Positions 52,296 to 61,525 of a stretch of 64,000 nt of DNA are shown here, in pieces (the stretch's first letter is position 1; each line of letters begins with the position of its first letter). A program made the position numbers and the translations under genes. This stretch comes from Flavisolibacter longurius (GTDB lineage Bacteria; Bacteroidota; Bacteroidia; Chitinophagales; Chitinophagaceae). The stretch is from contig JACJGO010000006.1 in assembly GCA_014163555.1 (NCBI GenBank), forward strand, positions 1 to 64,000, read 5' to 3'. Under the pieces are notes generated by a model, which saw only the letters and a program-made list of their open reading frames with translations, did not search any database and had not been told where the DNA came from.

Positions 52296-53809
52296 TTAGT
52301 GAATACAAAGCAAAGCCGTTGGAACCCGTTATCGTCTTCATTTTTGGCGGGAGTGGTGACTTGGCTTACCGCAAGCTGTTACCAGCTTTATACAACCTTT
52401 ACCTGGATAAATATATTCCTGATGAAACCTTTATCGTAGGCATCGGAAGATCAGAATATAGCGATACCACTTACAGGGAGTATATCCGGGAAGGGATTGA
52501 AGAACATTCCCGCCGTAAAGACGGTCTGGAAGAACACTGGAAAACCTTTTCTAAACAAGTAGATTATTTGAAAGGCGATGTAGGCAAGACGCGGCTTTAC
52601 CAACAAATCGCAAGGTTGGTAAAACAAAAGGCAAAAGAATGGGACACAGAGCCACACCTGATTTTTTACATGTCTGTGGCGCCACAATTGGCGCCGGGTA
52701 TCGCTGTTAAACTTCATGAAGCCGGGCTTACGGCCGATCCCGCCCGGTCGCGGATGGTGTATGAAAAACCCTTTGGGCATGACCTAAAAAGTGCCCGGGA
52801 ATTAAATATTCAGTTGGGCGAGTTGTTTGAAGAACGGCAGATCTACCGAATCGATCATTTTCTGGGCAAGGAAACCGTGCAGAACATCCTGGCCCTGCGT
52901 TTTGCCAATGCCCTGTTTGAGCCGCTCTGGAACAGCAATTATATCGATCATATACAAATCACGGCGGCCGAGGCCATTGGCATTGAAGGTCGCGGGTCGT
53001 ATTACGAGGGTGCTGGCGCCATGCGTGACATGGTTCAGAACCACATTCTGCAGCTCATGTGCATGGTGGCGATGGAAGCACCGGTTTCGTTTGCCGCCGA
53101 CGAAATCCGAAACAAAAAGCTGGATGTATTAAAGGCCATCCGTTGCTGGTCAAAAGAGGCGGTACACCAGCATGCCGTCCGGGGCCAGTACAGCGAAGGC
53201 TGGAACGGCGGCGAAAAAGTAATTTCCTACCGGGAGGAAAAAGGCGTAGCTGAAAAATCCGGGGTAGAAACGTTTGCTGCGGTAAAGTTTTACGTGGACA
53301 ACTGGCGCTGGCGTGGGGTGCCGTTTTATGTACGCACTGGCAAAGCCATGAATACCAAAACCACGCTGGTGGTGATCCAGTTTAAACCCGCCCCGCAATA
53401 CGCCTTTCCCACAGAAGCAGGCGAAACTTGGCGGGCCAACCGGCTGGTCATCAGCATTCAGCCGCAGATGGATATCCGGCTTCGCTTCCAGGCCAAACAA
53501 CCTGGTCCGCAGATGGTATTGCAACCGGTAGATATGGTATTTAACTACACCGATGCCTATGGCGACAAAGCGCCGGAAGCTTACGAAACCCTGCTGCAGG
53601 ATGTAATTGAGGCCAACCCAACCCTATTTATGCGGGCTGACCAGGTAGAAAGGGCCTGGGAGGTGATACAGCCAATACTGGATGCATGGCAAACACGGCC
53701 ACCCGTTGATTTTCCCAACTATGCTCCTGGTTCCTGGGGACCAGAAGATGCGGAAGCCCTGATTGCAAAAGATGGAAGACACTGGACCACGTTGCCGAAA
53801 GAGAAATAG
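52292..53809 (+). CDS. zwf: Glucose-6-phosphate 1-dehydrogenase
   Basis: This 505-residue enzyme begins the oxidative pentose phosphate pathway by oxidising glucose-6-phosphate with NADP+. It has the dinucleotide motif FGGSGDLAYRKLLPALYNL and the active-site sequence YRIDHFLGKETVQNI. The substrate-binding YEKPFGHDLKSARELN precedes it. It overlaps gnd by 4 bp (ATGA). A 6-phosphogluconolactonase gene, often in such operons, is not adjacent; the transcript probably ends at the hairpin at 53883. The stop codon is directly followed by an inverted repeat. Confidence 0.97.
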   Translation: MISEYKAKPLEPVIVFIFGGSGDLAYRKLLPALYNLYLDKYIPDETFIVGIGRSEYSDTTYREYIREGIEEHSRRKDGLEEHWKTFSKQVDYLKGDVGKTRLYQQIARLVKQKAKEWDTEPHLIFYMSVAPQLAPGIAVKLHEAGLTADPARSRMVYEKPFGHDLKSARELNIQLGELFEERQIYRIDHFLGKETVQNILALRFANALFEPLWNSNYIDHIQITAAEAIGIEGRGSYYEGAGAMRDMVQNHILQLMCMVAMEAPVSFAADEIRNKKLDVLKAIRCWSKEAVHQHAVRGQYSEGWNGGEKVISYREEKGVAEKSGVETFAAVKFYVDNWRWRGVPFYVRTGKAMNTKTTLVVIQFKPAPQYAFPTEAGETWRANRLVISIQPQMDIRLRFQAKQPGPQMVLQPVDMVFNYTDAYGDKAPEAYETLLQDVIEANPTLFMRADQVERAWEVIQPILDAWQTRPPVDFPNYAPGSWGPEDAEALIAKDGRHWTTLPKEK

Positions 53810-54020
53810 TTTGGGGTTAGGCGTTTGGTGTTTGGGGTTGTTTAGTCGATCAGCATAAAATGATTTAACTGCCATTAAATTGAAAGAGACGCTTCCTGTT
53901 AAAGAAGCGTCTCTTTTATTTATCATTAAAAGTCTTTATTCGGGCAATACAAAAAGTCTATTGCCTGTATAGAATGTTGACCAGTCATGCCAACTCCAAG
54001 CGCAAACACCTAACCCCAAA
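53810..54020. repeat. Inverted TTTGGGGTTAGG element between two converging genes
   Basis: The left arm TTTGGGGTTAGGCGTTTG (53810-53827) and right arm CAAACACCTAACCCCAAA (54003-54020) are inverted with one mismatch in 18. Left words continue (gtgtttggggttg). The left arm begins at the first base after the zwf stop codon; the right arm ends 5 bp before the end of the HNH gene. A terminator (53883-53917) and a GGCAATA/TATTGCC hairpin (53943-53965) lie between the arms. Confidence 0.75.
53883..53917. terminator. Bidirectional terminator inside the inverted element
   Basis: AAAGAGACGCTTC and GAAGCGTCTCTTTT form a long stem around CTGTTAAA, with T-tract on the right. It shares the arm AAAGAGACGCT with the terminator at 42061-42094. 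Confidence 0.9.
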
Positions 54021-54025
54021 CTCAA

Positions 54026-54586
54026 TTACACTCTTCCCCAGTTCTCACCACTCTTGATCCGGTACATGGTCATTTCGCTGACGTCGTATTTTTCGGCCAT
54101 TTGTTTGATGGTCAGGCGACGTTTGTCGTTGTTCAGCATATCCTTGATGCGGCGTACCTGTGCAGCGGTAAGCTTCAGGCCCACTTCTCTTTCGGCCTGC
54201 TTTTTCTTGTAGGCGATTTTTGCGGGGCTTTTTTGCTGGTGCTGGATCATCTCTTCCAGGGTGGCCCATTTCAAGTTGCTGGCCCGGTTATCCAGCTTGT
54301 TGTGATTTTTATGGATCACATATTTATAGCGGGGCGAAGGCCGCTTCATGAACAGGCGGGCAATCTCCCGGTGGAGGTACAATGTGCTTTTCCGTTCAGG
54401 CCGGTGCAGATTTAGGGTACGGTAGCCCGTTGTTAACGAGCCATTCAGCAGTTTGCCATCTTCCAGCACGTCTTCCTTGTAACTGGCCAGCCGGCCATGC
54501 GAAGAAACCGCGTAGTGGTTCCGAAGCTCTTTACTGCCTTCAAACGATAACTGCTTCCATTGTTCACCCGGTATTTTTTTTATCAT
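54026..54586 (-). CDS. NUMOD4/HNH-type protein with helix-turn-helix
   Basis: This 186-residue protein has an N-terminal NUMOD4-like motif (GEQWKQLSF then HYAVSSHGRLASYK), an HNH-like region (YVIHKNHNKLDNRASNLKWAT) and a C-terminal helix-turn-helix (LTIKQMAEKYDVSEMTMYRIKSGENW). The set is typical of free-standing HNH homing endonucleases or their domesticated relatives. In the HNH motif the first His and the Asn are present. The gene is not inside an intron or intein that I can see. It may be a regulator or a nuclease that cuts DNA at a target site; both are possible. Confidence 0.78.
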   Translation of the reverse strand: MIKKIPGEQWKQLSFEGSKELRNHYAVSSHGRLASYKEDVLEDGKLLNGSLTTGYRTLNLHRPERKSTLYLHREIARLFMKRPSPRYKYVIHKNHNKLDNRASNLKWATLEEMIQHQQKSPAKIAYKKKQAEREVGLKLTAAQVRRIKDMLNNDKRRLTIKQMAEKYDVSEMTMYRIKSGENWGRV

Positions 54587-54644
54587 GGCAACAATTTTTT
54601 CAAACCAAAGAATGAAATGATTTCACATTAAATTTCGTAAAAAT

Positions 54645-56822
54645 TCATGCCTGTTCCATCATTTTTAAAAATTGATCTTCGGAAAGAACGCGAATACTGG
54701 CAATTTTTTTTGCTTTTTCCAGTTTGCTCCCGGCATCTTCCCCTACAATCAGGAAATCAAGCTTACTGCTCACACCGGATAAGATCTTGCCGCCCGCCTT
54801 TTCCACCATCCCTTCCGCCTCGCTACGTTTCAACCGGTTAAGTGTACCCGTGAATAAAAACGTTTGTCCGCCGAGGTTACCACTGCCTGCCGCTTCCCGC
54901 TTTTCAGCTTTTAGCTGAAGTCCCAGGGCTTCCAGTTCCTGCAGCATCCGGATGTTGTCTTCGTTGCTGAAAAACTGCACCACGCTGCTGGCTACTTTGG
55001 GGCCAACATCCTCCAACGATTGTAGTTTTTCTTCATCAAAATGTTGCAGGTCGAGGAGGTGATCCACCGCTGCTGCTAGGGTTTTTGCCATGGTTTCTCC
55101 CACAAAACGGATGCCCAGTGCAAAGATAAGCCGGTAAAGCGGCTGTGTTTTGGAGTTAGTGATGGCGGTTTGCAGGTTGCTGATGGATTTTGCGCCAAAA
55201 CCTTCCATTTTTCCGATGGCCTCATAATCCAGTTGATAAATCTGCGGAATGGAGCCAAGCAGCCCAAGCTTGTAAAATTTTTCAAGATTGGCCTCGCCCA
55301 ATCCACGAATATCCATGGCATCTTTCGAGGTAAAATGAATCAGGCGTTCCAGCAACTGCGCCGGGCAGGTGGCGTTTACGCAGCGCCAGGCCGCTTCCTC
55401 GGGTGAACGGAAAAGCTCGTCGCCACAGGAAGGACAATGCGTAGGAAAATTTATCGGTTGTTCATTGCCGTTGCGAAGCTCCGTCAGCGGTTTTACGATG
55501 TAGGGAATCACATCGCCTGCCCGCTCCACCAAAACTGTATCGCCGATCCGGATGTCTTTTTCACGAATGACGTCTTCGTTGAAGAGCGAAATAGAACTGA
55601 CGGTAACACCGCCAATGGGTACCGGTTCGATTTTCGCCACAGGGCCGATGTTGCCGGTTCGGCCGATCTGGTATTCAACCCTTAGCAGTTTACTGGTGGC
55701 CTGCCGTGCTTTGAATTTGAACGCCATGGCCCACCGGGGATGGTGCGAGGTCATGCCCATTTTGTCCTGCAGTTCAAAATCATTCACCTTGATCACCATA
55801 CCATCGATCTCGTACGGCAAGTCATCGCGGCCGGCTTCAAATTCGTTACAGTAATCAATAACAGCCTGTATGCCTTTCAGTACTTTTTTCTCTTTGGCCG
55901 GGCTGCGGAATCCCAGTTCCCACAGCATATCCAGCGTGCCGGAGTGGGTGGTGAGATAGGATGACAGATGATCGATGACAGATGCAGGAACATCGTCACT
56001 AACCTTATTGCCGCTGTCATCTGCCATCTGCAATCCGTCATCCGTCTTCTGCACACCTTCTTTGCTGATATAATAGCTGACATGATAAACAAATGCTTCC
56101 AGCTTCCGGCGGCCCACTTCTACCGGGTCTTTTATACGCAGTGTGCCGGCGGCGGCATTGCGTGGATTGGCCAGCGGTGTCCCTCCCTGTTCGGCCAGGG
56201 CTTCGTTGAATTTTTTAAAATTGTTCTTGTTGATCAGAACCTCGCCGCGGATCTCCACCGCTTGCAGGCCATAGGCCGAAAAGCGGGCCGACAGCGGAAT
56301 GGTTCGGATTTGTTTGATGTTGGGAGTAATGTTGTCGCCCCGCACCCCATCGCCGCGGGTGGCGCCCCTTACCAGTTGGTCATTCTCGTAAAGCAATGAA
56401 ATGCTGGCGCCGTCGAATTTCGGCTCTACGCAGTATTCAATTTCCGATTGCCCGGTCAACTCACGGGCTTTCCGGTCGAAGTCCAGCAGGTCCTCGGTGT
56501 TATAGGAATTGGCCAGAGAGAGCATGGGCACCAGGTGTTGCGCCGTTGGAAATTCTTTGGTCAGCCCTTTGGCTACCCGCTGGGTAGGCGAATCCGGCGT
56601 TACCAGATCGGGGGCTTCGCTTTCCAGCTTTTCCAATCCTTTGTAGAGGGTATCGTACTCATAGTCAGAAATCAACGGATCGTTCTGAATATAGTAGCGG
56701 TGTTCGTGAAAGCGCAGCACGCCTTTCAGCTCATATATCTCGTCTGTTGTAAGCTTCTCTTCTTTGATTTTTTTCAGCAGGCTTTCCGTCTGCTTTTGCA
56801 GTTCTTTTATATCCGATGACAT
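54645..56822 (-). CDS. ligA: NAD-dependent DNA ligase with short in-frame insert
   Basis: This 725-residue enzyme seals nicks in DNA replication and repair. The adenylation Lys is in CVEPKFDGASI near residue 120, the zinc finger is CPSCGDELFRSPEEAAWRCVNATCPAQ near residue 440, helix-hairpin-helix repeats follow (AMDIRGLGEANLEKFY, QSLEDVGPKVASSVVQF), and the BRCT domain is at the C-terminus (GGQTFLFTGTLNRLKRSEAEGMVEKAGG). It is longer than many LigA proteins (about 670 residues). Part of the extra length is a ~30-residue segment at about residues 259-288 (QKTDDGLQMADDSGNKVSDD and onward) encoded by palindromic repeat DNA. Confidence 0.95.
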   Translation of the reverse strand: MSSDIKELQKQTESLLKKIKEEKLTTDEIYELKGVLRFHEHRYYIQNDPLISDYEYDTLYKGLEKLESEAPDLVTPDSPTQRVAKGLTKEFPTAQHLVPMLSLANSYNTEDLLDFDRKARELTGQSEIEYCVEPKFDGASISLLYENDQLVRGATRGDGVRGDNITPNIKQIRTIPLSARFSAYGLQAVEIRGEVLINKNNFKKFNEALAEQGGTPLANPRNAAAGTLRIKDPVEVGRRKLEAFVYHVSYYISKEGVQKTDDGLQMADDSGNKVSDDVPASVIDHLSSYLTTHSGTLDMLWELGFRSPAKEKKVLKGIQAVIDYCNEFEAGRDDLPYEIDGMVIKVNDFELQDKMGMTSHHPRWAMAFKFKARQATSKLLRVEYQIGRTGNIGPVAKIEPVPIGGVTVSSISLFNEDVIREKDIRIGDTVLVERAGDVIPYIVKPLTELRNGNEQPINFPTHCPSCGDELFRSPEEAAWRCVNATCPAQLLERLIHFTSKDAMDIRGLGEANLEKFYKLGLLGSIPQIYQLDYEAIGKMEGFGAKSISNLQTAITNSKTQPLYRLIFALGIRFVGETMAKTLAAAVDHLLDLQHFDEEKLQSLEDVGPKVASSVVQFFSNEDNIRMLQELEALGLQLKAEKREAAGSGNLGGQTFLFTGTLNRLKRSEAEGMVEKAGGKILSGVSSKLDFLIVGEDAGSKLEKAKKIASIRVLSEDQFLKMMEQA
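55959..56047 (-). mobile_element. Palindromic word element inserted in frame in ligA
   Basis: The + strand left arm gatgacagatgatcgatgac (from 55960) pairs with the complement of ctgtcatctgccatctgcaa and tccgtcatccgt (56014-56047). Words GATGAC/GATGGC/GATTGC repeat with variation. The segment is about 90 bp (30 codons) and encodes hydrophilic residues not expected between the adenylation and OB domains. It looks like the intergenic word arrays elsewhere in this window. Confidence 0.65.
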
Positions 56823-57087
56823 GCGGCGAAAATAAAAATTAAAGGTGGGGGAATGGAAAGAAAATTCTTCTCCGAAGGTTTTCTTATTGTAGGCTTTTTA
56901 ATGCATTTAGGTATATTCTCCTGTTCTTCTCTTCTGTTATTTCGGCATCGTATAATTAAATGGCATTTAATCAAGTAGGGTTGACGGTTTGTCAAAGAAA
57001 TTGGTTCTCGTTTCGAATTGCAGGTTCCTTTGTTATGCCAATCGGTGAGCCACTGGTTCACGCATTTCAAACTACAAAAACTTCCAC

Positions 57088-57534
57088 ATGAAAAAGCTCA
57101 TTGCCTTTTGTTTTGCATCAGCATTTTGGATCGCCATTTCTTCCTTTTCAGGCAAATGGGGCGGTGATATGTTTGCTATTTACCTCAATGGAAAACAGGT
57201 GCACCGGCAGTTTGTACATGTTGATCAGTCGGTGAAAACTCTTTCCCTGGTTTCCGGCAGCGAAAAAGATAAAATCGATGTGCTGTATTCACACTGCGGC
57301 CAGAGTGGGAAAAGCAGGATCATCACCATCCGCAATGAAAATAACGAGCTGGTGAAGAAACTGTCTTTTGGCGATGGAACTAATGACCAGTCTTTGATGG
57401 GTTTTCACCGGAAAGAGCTTGGAAACTTCAAACAAGCAAGAGTGAACCTTTATTATTCTTCCAGCGAGTTGCCGGAGGGCAAGCTGCTTGCCCGGATTGT
57501 TTGGCAGGAAACCAGCGCTGTTGCAAAACGGTAA
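57088..57534 (+). CDS. Secreted hypothetical protein
   Basis: This 148-residue protein has a signal peptide (about residues 1-21, MKKLIAFCFASAFWIAISSF). The mature region has alternating strands and polar loops (for example FAIYLNGKQVHRQFVHVDQS and IDVLYSHCGQSGKSRIITIR), suggesting a beta-sandwich. One cysteine is visible. No family is recognised. It has no close same-strand neighbour. The following 331 bp (57535-57865) contains nothing that I can identify. Confidence 0.72.
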   Translation: MKKLIAFCFASAFWIAISSFSGKWGGDMFAIYLNGKQVHRQFVHVDQSVKTLSLVSGSEKDKIDVLYSHCGQSGKSRIITIRNENNELVKKLSFGDGTNDQSLMGFHRKELGNFKQARVNLYYSSSELPEGKLLARIVWQETSAVAKR

Positions 57535-57865
57535 AGAGCGGTATTTTTCCAATATGGGTCAGCCATTGTTTCTGAATCTACTGCATTGAACGGGGAAAAG
57601 AAGAGTAAGGTTTTGTCACAGACTTCACGTTCATCAATATTTCATAACCGAAACGGGACTTTCTCTTTTATATCGACGGAAAGGAGATACACATTTGCAG
57701 GCTGAAAAAAGCAATATCTCCACCGGTTGCTCACCCTGTCAAACATTTTACGCATTCCCAAAGGCCATTGGCAAAAGCCGGAATCAGTATTGAGCAATTA
57801 GCAGTAGATTTAATATGATGAATTTTGCTCATAAACAAATGCCGGTTTGTTTAGACTTTACAGCC

Positions 57866-59772
57866 ATGCCTGCAAAGGTTTTTCCATTCGTGATTCCGGC
57901 GGTTTTGGTAAGACTGGTATGCGTACTGCTTTTAGCAGCCGCCACATTCTGTGCAAGGGCGCAGGTTTCATAGACGACATCGACGCAAAAAGACGAAAAC
58001 AAATTGATAGTGTTCAGTTCGTCCTCCGACAGGAGAAAACAGATACGGGTAAAGTGAAAGCCTTGCACCTGCTTGGACAGCGATATGTTTGGGTCAACAG
58101 AGACTCTGCACTGTTCTACTACCAGCAGTCATTAAATCTGGCACAAAAGATCAATGATAAGTCGGCCGTGGGCCGGATTTTACGGTCATTGGTTGATGTG
58201 TATGCCCAAACCGGTGATCATTACAGGGCACTTGAAACTGCTTTGTACAACCTCGAGCTGGCTAAATCGGGCACCGATACCATCAACTTATTCTGGGCTA
58301 CCCGGGCCGTGTGGAGGATTTACACCCAAATGCTGGATTTCGAAAAAGCACTGGAGTACGCCTGGCAGGTCAAGGCCATTGTTCATTCAGGATATTTTAA
58401 AAAAGAAGAAGACATAAAGCGTTATTCCCTGATGGGATATATTATTGTTTCGTACACTGCACATGCGGAAATGAAGCACAGGGATTCGGCCGCTTTTTAT
58501 GGAAAGCTTGCATATGAAACTGCAAAGGCGATCGGGGATATGGACCTTCTAAGCCTTGCTGTGGTAAACATGGGTAATTACTACCGTGAACAGGGTGAAA
58601 ATGCACGTTCGTTTTCTTTTTACAGAATGAGTATACAGCTTGCTCATCAGGCGCAACGTCCGGATGTTATTGCCGGTTCACAATTAGGTATAGCTAAACT
58701 ACTTGCCCGTGAAAAGCAGAACGATTCGGCTTTTTATTATGGTCATCTGGCGCTGGAAACGTATCAGCGAATCAAATCTCCGATCCTTGAATTGTTGGCC
58801 ACTACGTTTTTAAGTGATTTGTATGCCGCAGAGGGCCGGATGGACAGTGCTTACCGATACCAGTCCTTAACGCTGGCTCTGAGAGATAGTTTGTTTAACC
58901 AAAAGAAAGTGCGACAAATACGGGATGTAACCTTTGCACAAACGCTTCGCCAACAGCAACTGGAACAGGAGCGGAAAATGGCCCGGCAGCAATATAGCAC
59001 CCGTCTGAAAACCTACGGAATTGCTGGCGGCTTGTTGCTGATCCTTTTTGCTGCATTTTTCATTTACCGCCTTCGGCAGATAAAACACGAAACCCAGCTG
59101 AAAGCTGTCTATAACAAAAAAATTCACCAGATCGAAATGCGGGCTTTACGGGCACAAATGAATCCGCATTTTATCTTTAATTGCCTCAACTCTATCAATC
59201 GTTATATTGTCAAAAGCGATCACAAAACGGCTTCCAGTTACCTCACAAAATTTGCCCGGCTGATCCGCCTGATTTTAGACAACTCAGCCAACGAACTTAT
59301 CACATTGGACAAAGAGATTCAAACGTTACGACTCTATGTTGAAATGGAAGTATTGCGTTTTGATCAGGCATTTGATTATTGCATCGAGGTAGATGAAGGA
59401 ATCCTGCCCGAGACCGTCAACATTCCTTCCATGTTGTTGCAGCCCTACGTGGAAAATGCTATCTGGAATGGGTTGCTTCACCGTGAATCCGGCGGCGGTA
59501 AACTATGGATTCGCTTTCAGCAGACAAAAGAAAACAGTTTGATCGCTGAAATTGAAGACAACGGCATCGGCCGTCAACGGGCAAGAGAATTAAAAAGCAA
59601 GGAGATAATTGCAAAAAAATCCTACGGCATGCAGATCAGTCAGGACCGCATCTTCCTGATCAATGAGCTTTACAATATAAATGCAAATGTTTCGGTAGAT
59701 GATTTGACCGACTCGCAGGGCCATGGAAAGGGTACAAAGGTCACCATCGTACTGCCGGCAACGGCGGCTTAA
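57866..59772 (+). CDS. LytS-type sensor histidine kinase with TPRs, apparent frameshift
   Basis: This is a kinase of about 630 residues. The body (from about 57970) contains TPR-like helical repeats, one transmembrane helix near residue 390 (YGIAGGLLLILFAAFFIYRL), the kinase motif MNPHFIFNCLNSINRYIV with phospho-His, and the ATPase domain (PYVENAIWNGLLHRESGGG, DNGIGRQRA). The true signal peptide appears in another frame: the ATG at 57866 gives MPAKVFPFVIPAVL and on to AATFCARAQVS, then a TAG at 57971. A one-base loss near 57960-57972 would join them. The response regulator follows by 50 bp. Confidence 0.82.
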
Positions 59773-59822
59773 AATGCCGCTTACGGTGTAACCATAAAAC
59801 AAATTGTTTAGAGAAAAACTGT

Positions 59823-60575
59823 ATGATAAAAGCCATTCTGATTGACGATGAAAAAAATGCCCTGGAGATGCTGGAATGGCAACTGCAAAACTATTGCCCG
59901 CAGGTGCAGGTGGGGGCACTCTGCGGCAGTGCAGACGAAGGCATAACCGCAATTCGGCAACACGTACCGCAGTTGGTATTTCTCGACATTGAAATGCCAC
60001 ACAAAAATGGTTTTGAGGTTATCTATACGTTTCCTGAGCCAACCTTCGACGTTATTTTCACCACGGCTTATGATCAATTTGCCATCAAAGCTTTCAAATT
60101 TGCCGCGCTGGATTACCTGCTGAAGCCCATTGATGCGGACGAACTGGTAGCTGCTGTTCAGCGCTATGAAAAGAAACAACGCCATCATCAGTTAAAGGAC
60201 CAACTGGACATTTTACTGCAGCAATACAAACAACCGCAACTGGCACCGGGCAGGATCCCTTTTGCCACACAGGAAGGACTGGTTTTCATTCGGCCCGAAA
60301 CCATTGTGCGGTGCGAAGCATCGAGCAATTACACAACACTTCATTTTTCCGATAAAACAAAAATGGTCGTTTCCAAAACCCTCAAGGATGTAGAAGATTT
60401 ATTGAATCCGTACGGCTTTTTCCGCGTACATCATTCTCATCTCATCAATCTTCAGCAGGTAAGCCGCTATGTTAAAGCAGATGGCGGTTTTATTGAAATG
60501 GCCGACGGTTCTCAGGTGCCCGTTTCCCGCCAGCGTAAAGATTTTGTGCTGGATGTGCTGACAGGAAAGCATTAA
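59823..60575 (+). CDS. LytTR-family response regulator
   Basis: This 250-residue protein has a receiver domain with acidic pocket (AILIDDEKNA), phospho-Asp in LVFLDIEMPHKNGFEV and conserved Lys in DYLLKPIDADELV. The C-terminal LytTR DNA-binding domain (about residues 150-245) contains IRPETIVRCEASSNYTTLHF and FFRVHHSHLINLQQVSRYVK. It binds DNA as a phosphorylated dimer in the major groove. It is the partner of the histidine kinase just upstream and probably regulates nearby envelope or carbohydrate genes. Confidence 0.95.
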   Translation: MIKAILIDDEKNALEMLEWQLQNYCPQVQVGALCGSADEGITAIRQHVPQLVFLDIEMPHKNGFEVIYTFPEPTFDVIFTTAYDQFAIKAFKFAALDYLLKPIDADELVAAVQRYEKKQRHHQLKDQLDILLQQYKQPQLAPGRIPFATQEGLVFIRPETIVRCEASSNYTTLHFSDKTKMVVSKTLKDVEDLLNPYGFFRVHHSHLINLQQVSRYVKADGGFIEMADGSQVPVSRQRKDFVLDVLTGKH

Positions 60576-60676
60576 ATATAATTTTACTATCTGCTCAGTG
60601 GCCGCAGCTGTTTGCTCATTTCACTGCTTTTTGGGGTTTTGCCGAGTGGAACTTAGGGTAAACCAAAATAAAGTAT

Positions 60677-61468
60677 ATGATGCGTTTACTTTTTAAGCCA
60701 CTGCCAATTTTGTTGAGTGTCTTCGTGTTCAGTTCCTGCAACAAAATGAATGACTTTCTGCCAAACGGAAAGGACAAAGCCAACAAACTGAAAACCTACC
60801 GGAGTACGCCGGTTAGCTTGTGGGAGGGGAAAGCCACCGCATGGATCTCTGTTAACCGGGTGGGAGTGCCGGTAGAACTGGGCCTTGAAATAGCGCCGAA
60901 GGCGTTGGACGGTTTGCCGGAAACAAACTTTAGTGTTGCCAAGGTGCCGCTGCCCGCCATCGCAAAGGAACTGACACCTTTTGACCACATTCAGATCGAC
61001 TGGGCTTCGCAAGGACACGGCATGCCGGGCCCCACCGGTCCTGCTTTTATGGGGCCGCACTACGACATTCGTTTCTTTATGACGACCCTGGAAGAGCGGA
61101 TGCAGATTCCGGCACCTACCGACCCAACGGCCAAATTCAACATTCTTCCTCCCGCCGGCTATATGCCCGCCAATTATTTTGCAGGCCGGTCTGCCCTTCC
61201 GGGCATAGGGCTTCACTGGACCGATGGACAAGGGTTTAACGGCATGACGAGGGCCATGGTGTTGGGTACGTACAACGGTGAGTTTACGTTTGTATCGCCC
61301 ATCGTAACCGCAGAAGAATTGCTGAGTGGTAATGCTTCCTCAACCCCGTTTGGCCAGCCGCAATATTTCCAGGAGTCGAATACGTACTACCCCACAACGT
61401 ATAATATCTACCAGGACAAGGAAGGGAAAAAACACCAGGTAACGCTTAGCGGTTTTGTTTTACGGTAA
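60677..61468 (+). CDS. Lipoprotein of unknown function (DUF5602/TTHB210-like pattern)
   Basis: This 263-residue protein has a signal peptide with a lipobox (FSSCNKMNDF, Cys near residue 21). The body contains an HGMPGPTGPAFMGPHYDIRFFM segment of the kind seen in TTHB210-like/DUF5602 proteins, and GIGLHWTDGQGFNGM, with several His residues that could bind a metal. It probably lies in the envelope. The assignment rests on motif memory and is moderate. It lies 101 bp after the response regulator gene and is followed by a terminator. Confidence 0.72.
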   Translation: MMRLLFKPLPILLSVFVFSSCNKMNDFLPNGKDKANKLKTYRSTPVSLWEGKATAWISVNRVGVPVELGLEIAPKALDGLPETNFSVAKVPLPAIAKELTPFDHIQIDWASQGHGMPGPTGPAFMGPHYDIRFFMTTLEERMQIPAPTDPTAKFNILPPAGYMPANYFAGRSALPGIGLHWTDGQGFNGMTRAMVLGTYNGEFTFVSPIVTAEELLSGNASSTPFGQPQYFQESNTYYPTTYNIYQDKEGKKHQVTLSGFVLR

Positions 61469-61483
61469 ACAACTCTGCTTCCG

Positions 61484-61525
61484 GCGAAGGATTGTGTTGA
61501 AAAGAAACATAATCCTTCGCTATTT
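61484..61525 (+). terminator. Terminator after the DUF5602-like lipoprotein gene
   Basis: GCGAAGGATT(gtgtt) and (aacat)AATCCTTCGC form a long stem followed by tattta. It starts 15 bp after the stop codon. Confidence 0.8.

Noticed and set aside
57847-57970. TTG start for the histidine kinase body frame
   Set aside because: The upstream part of that frame is not protein-like, whereas the 57866 frame gives a proper signal peptide.
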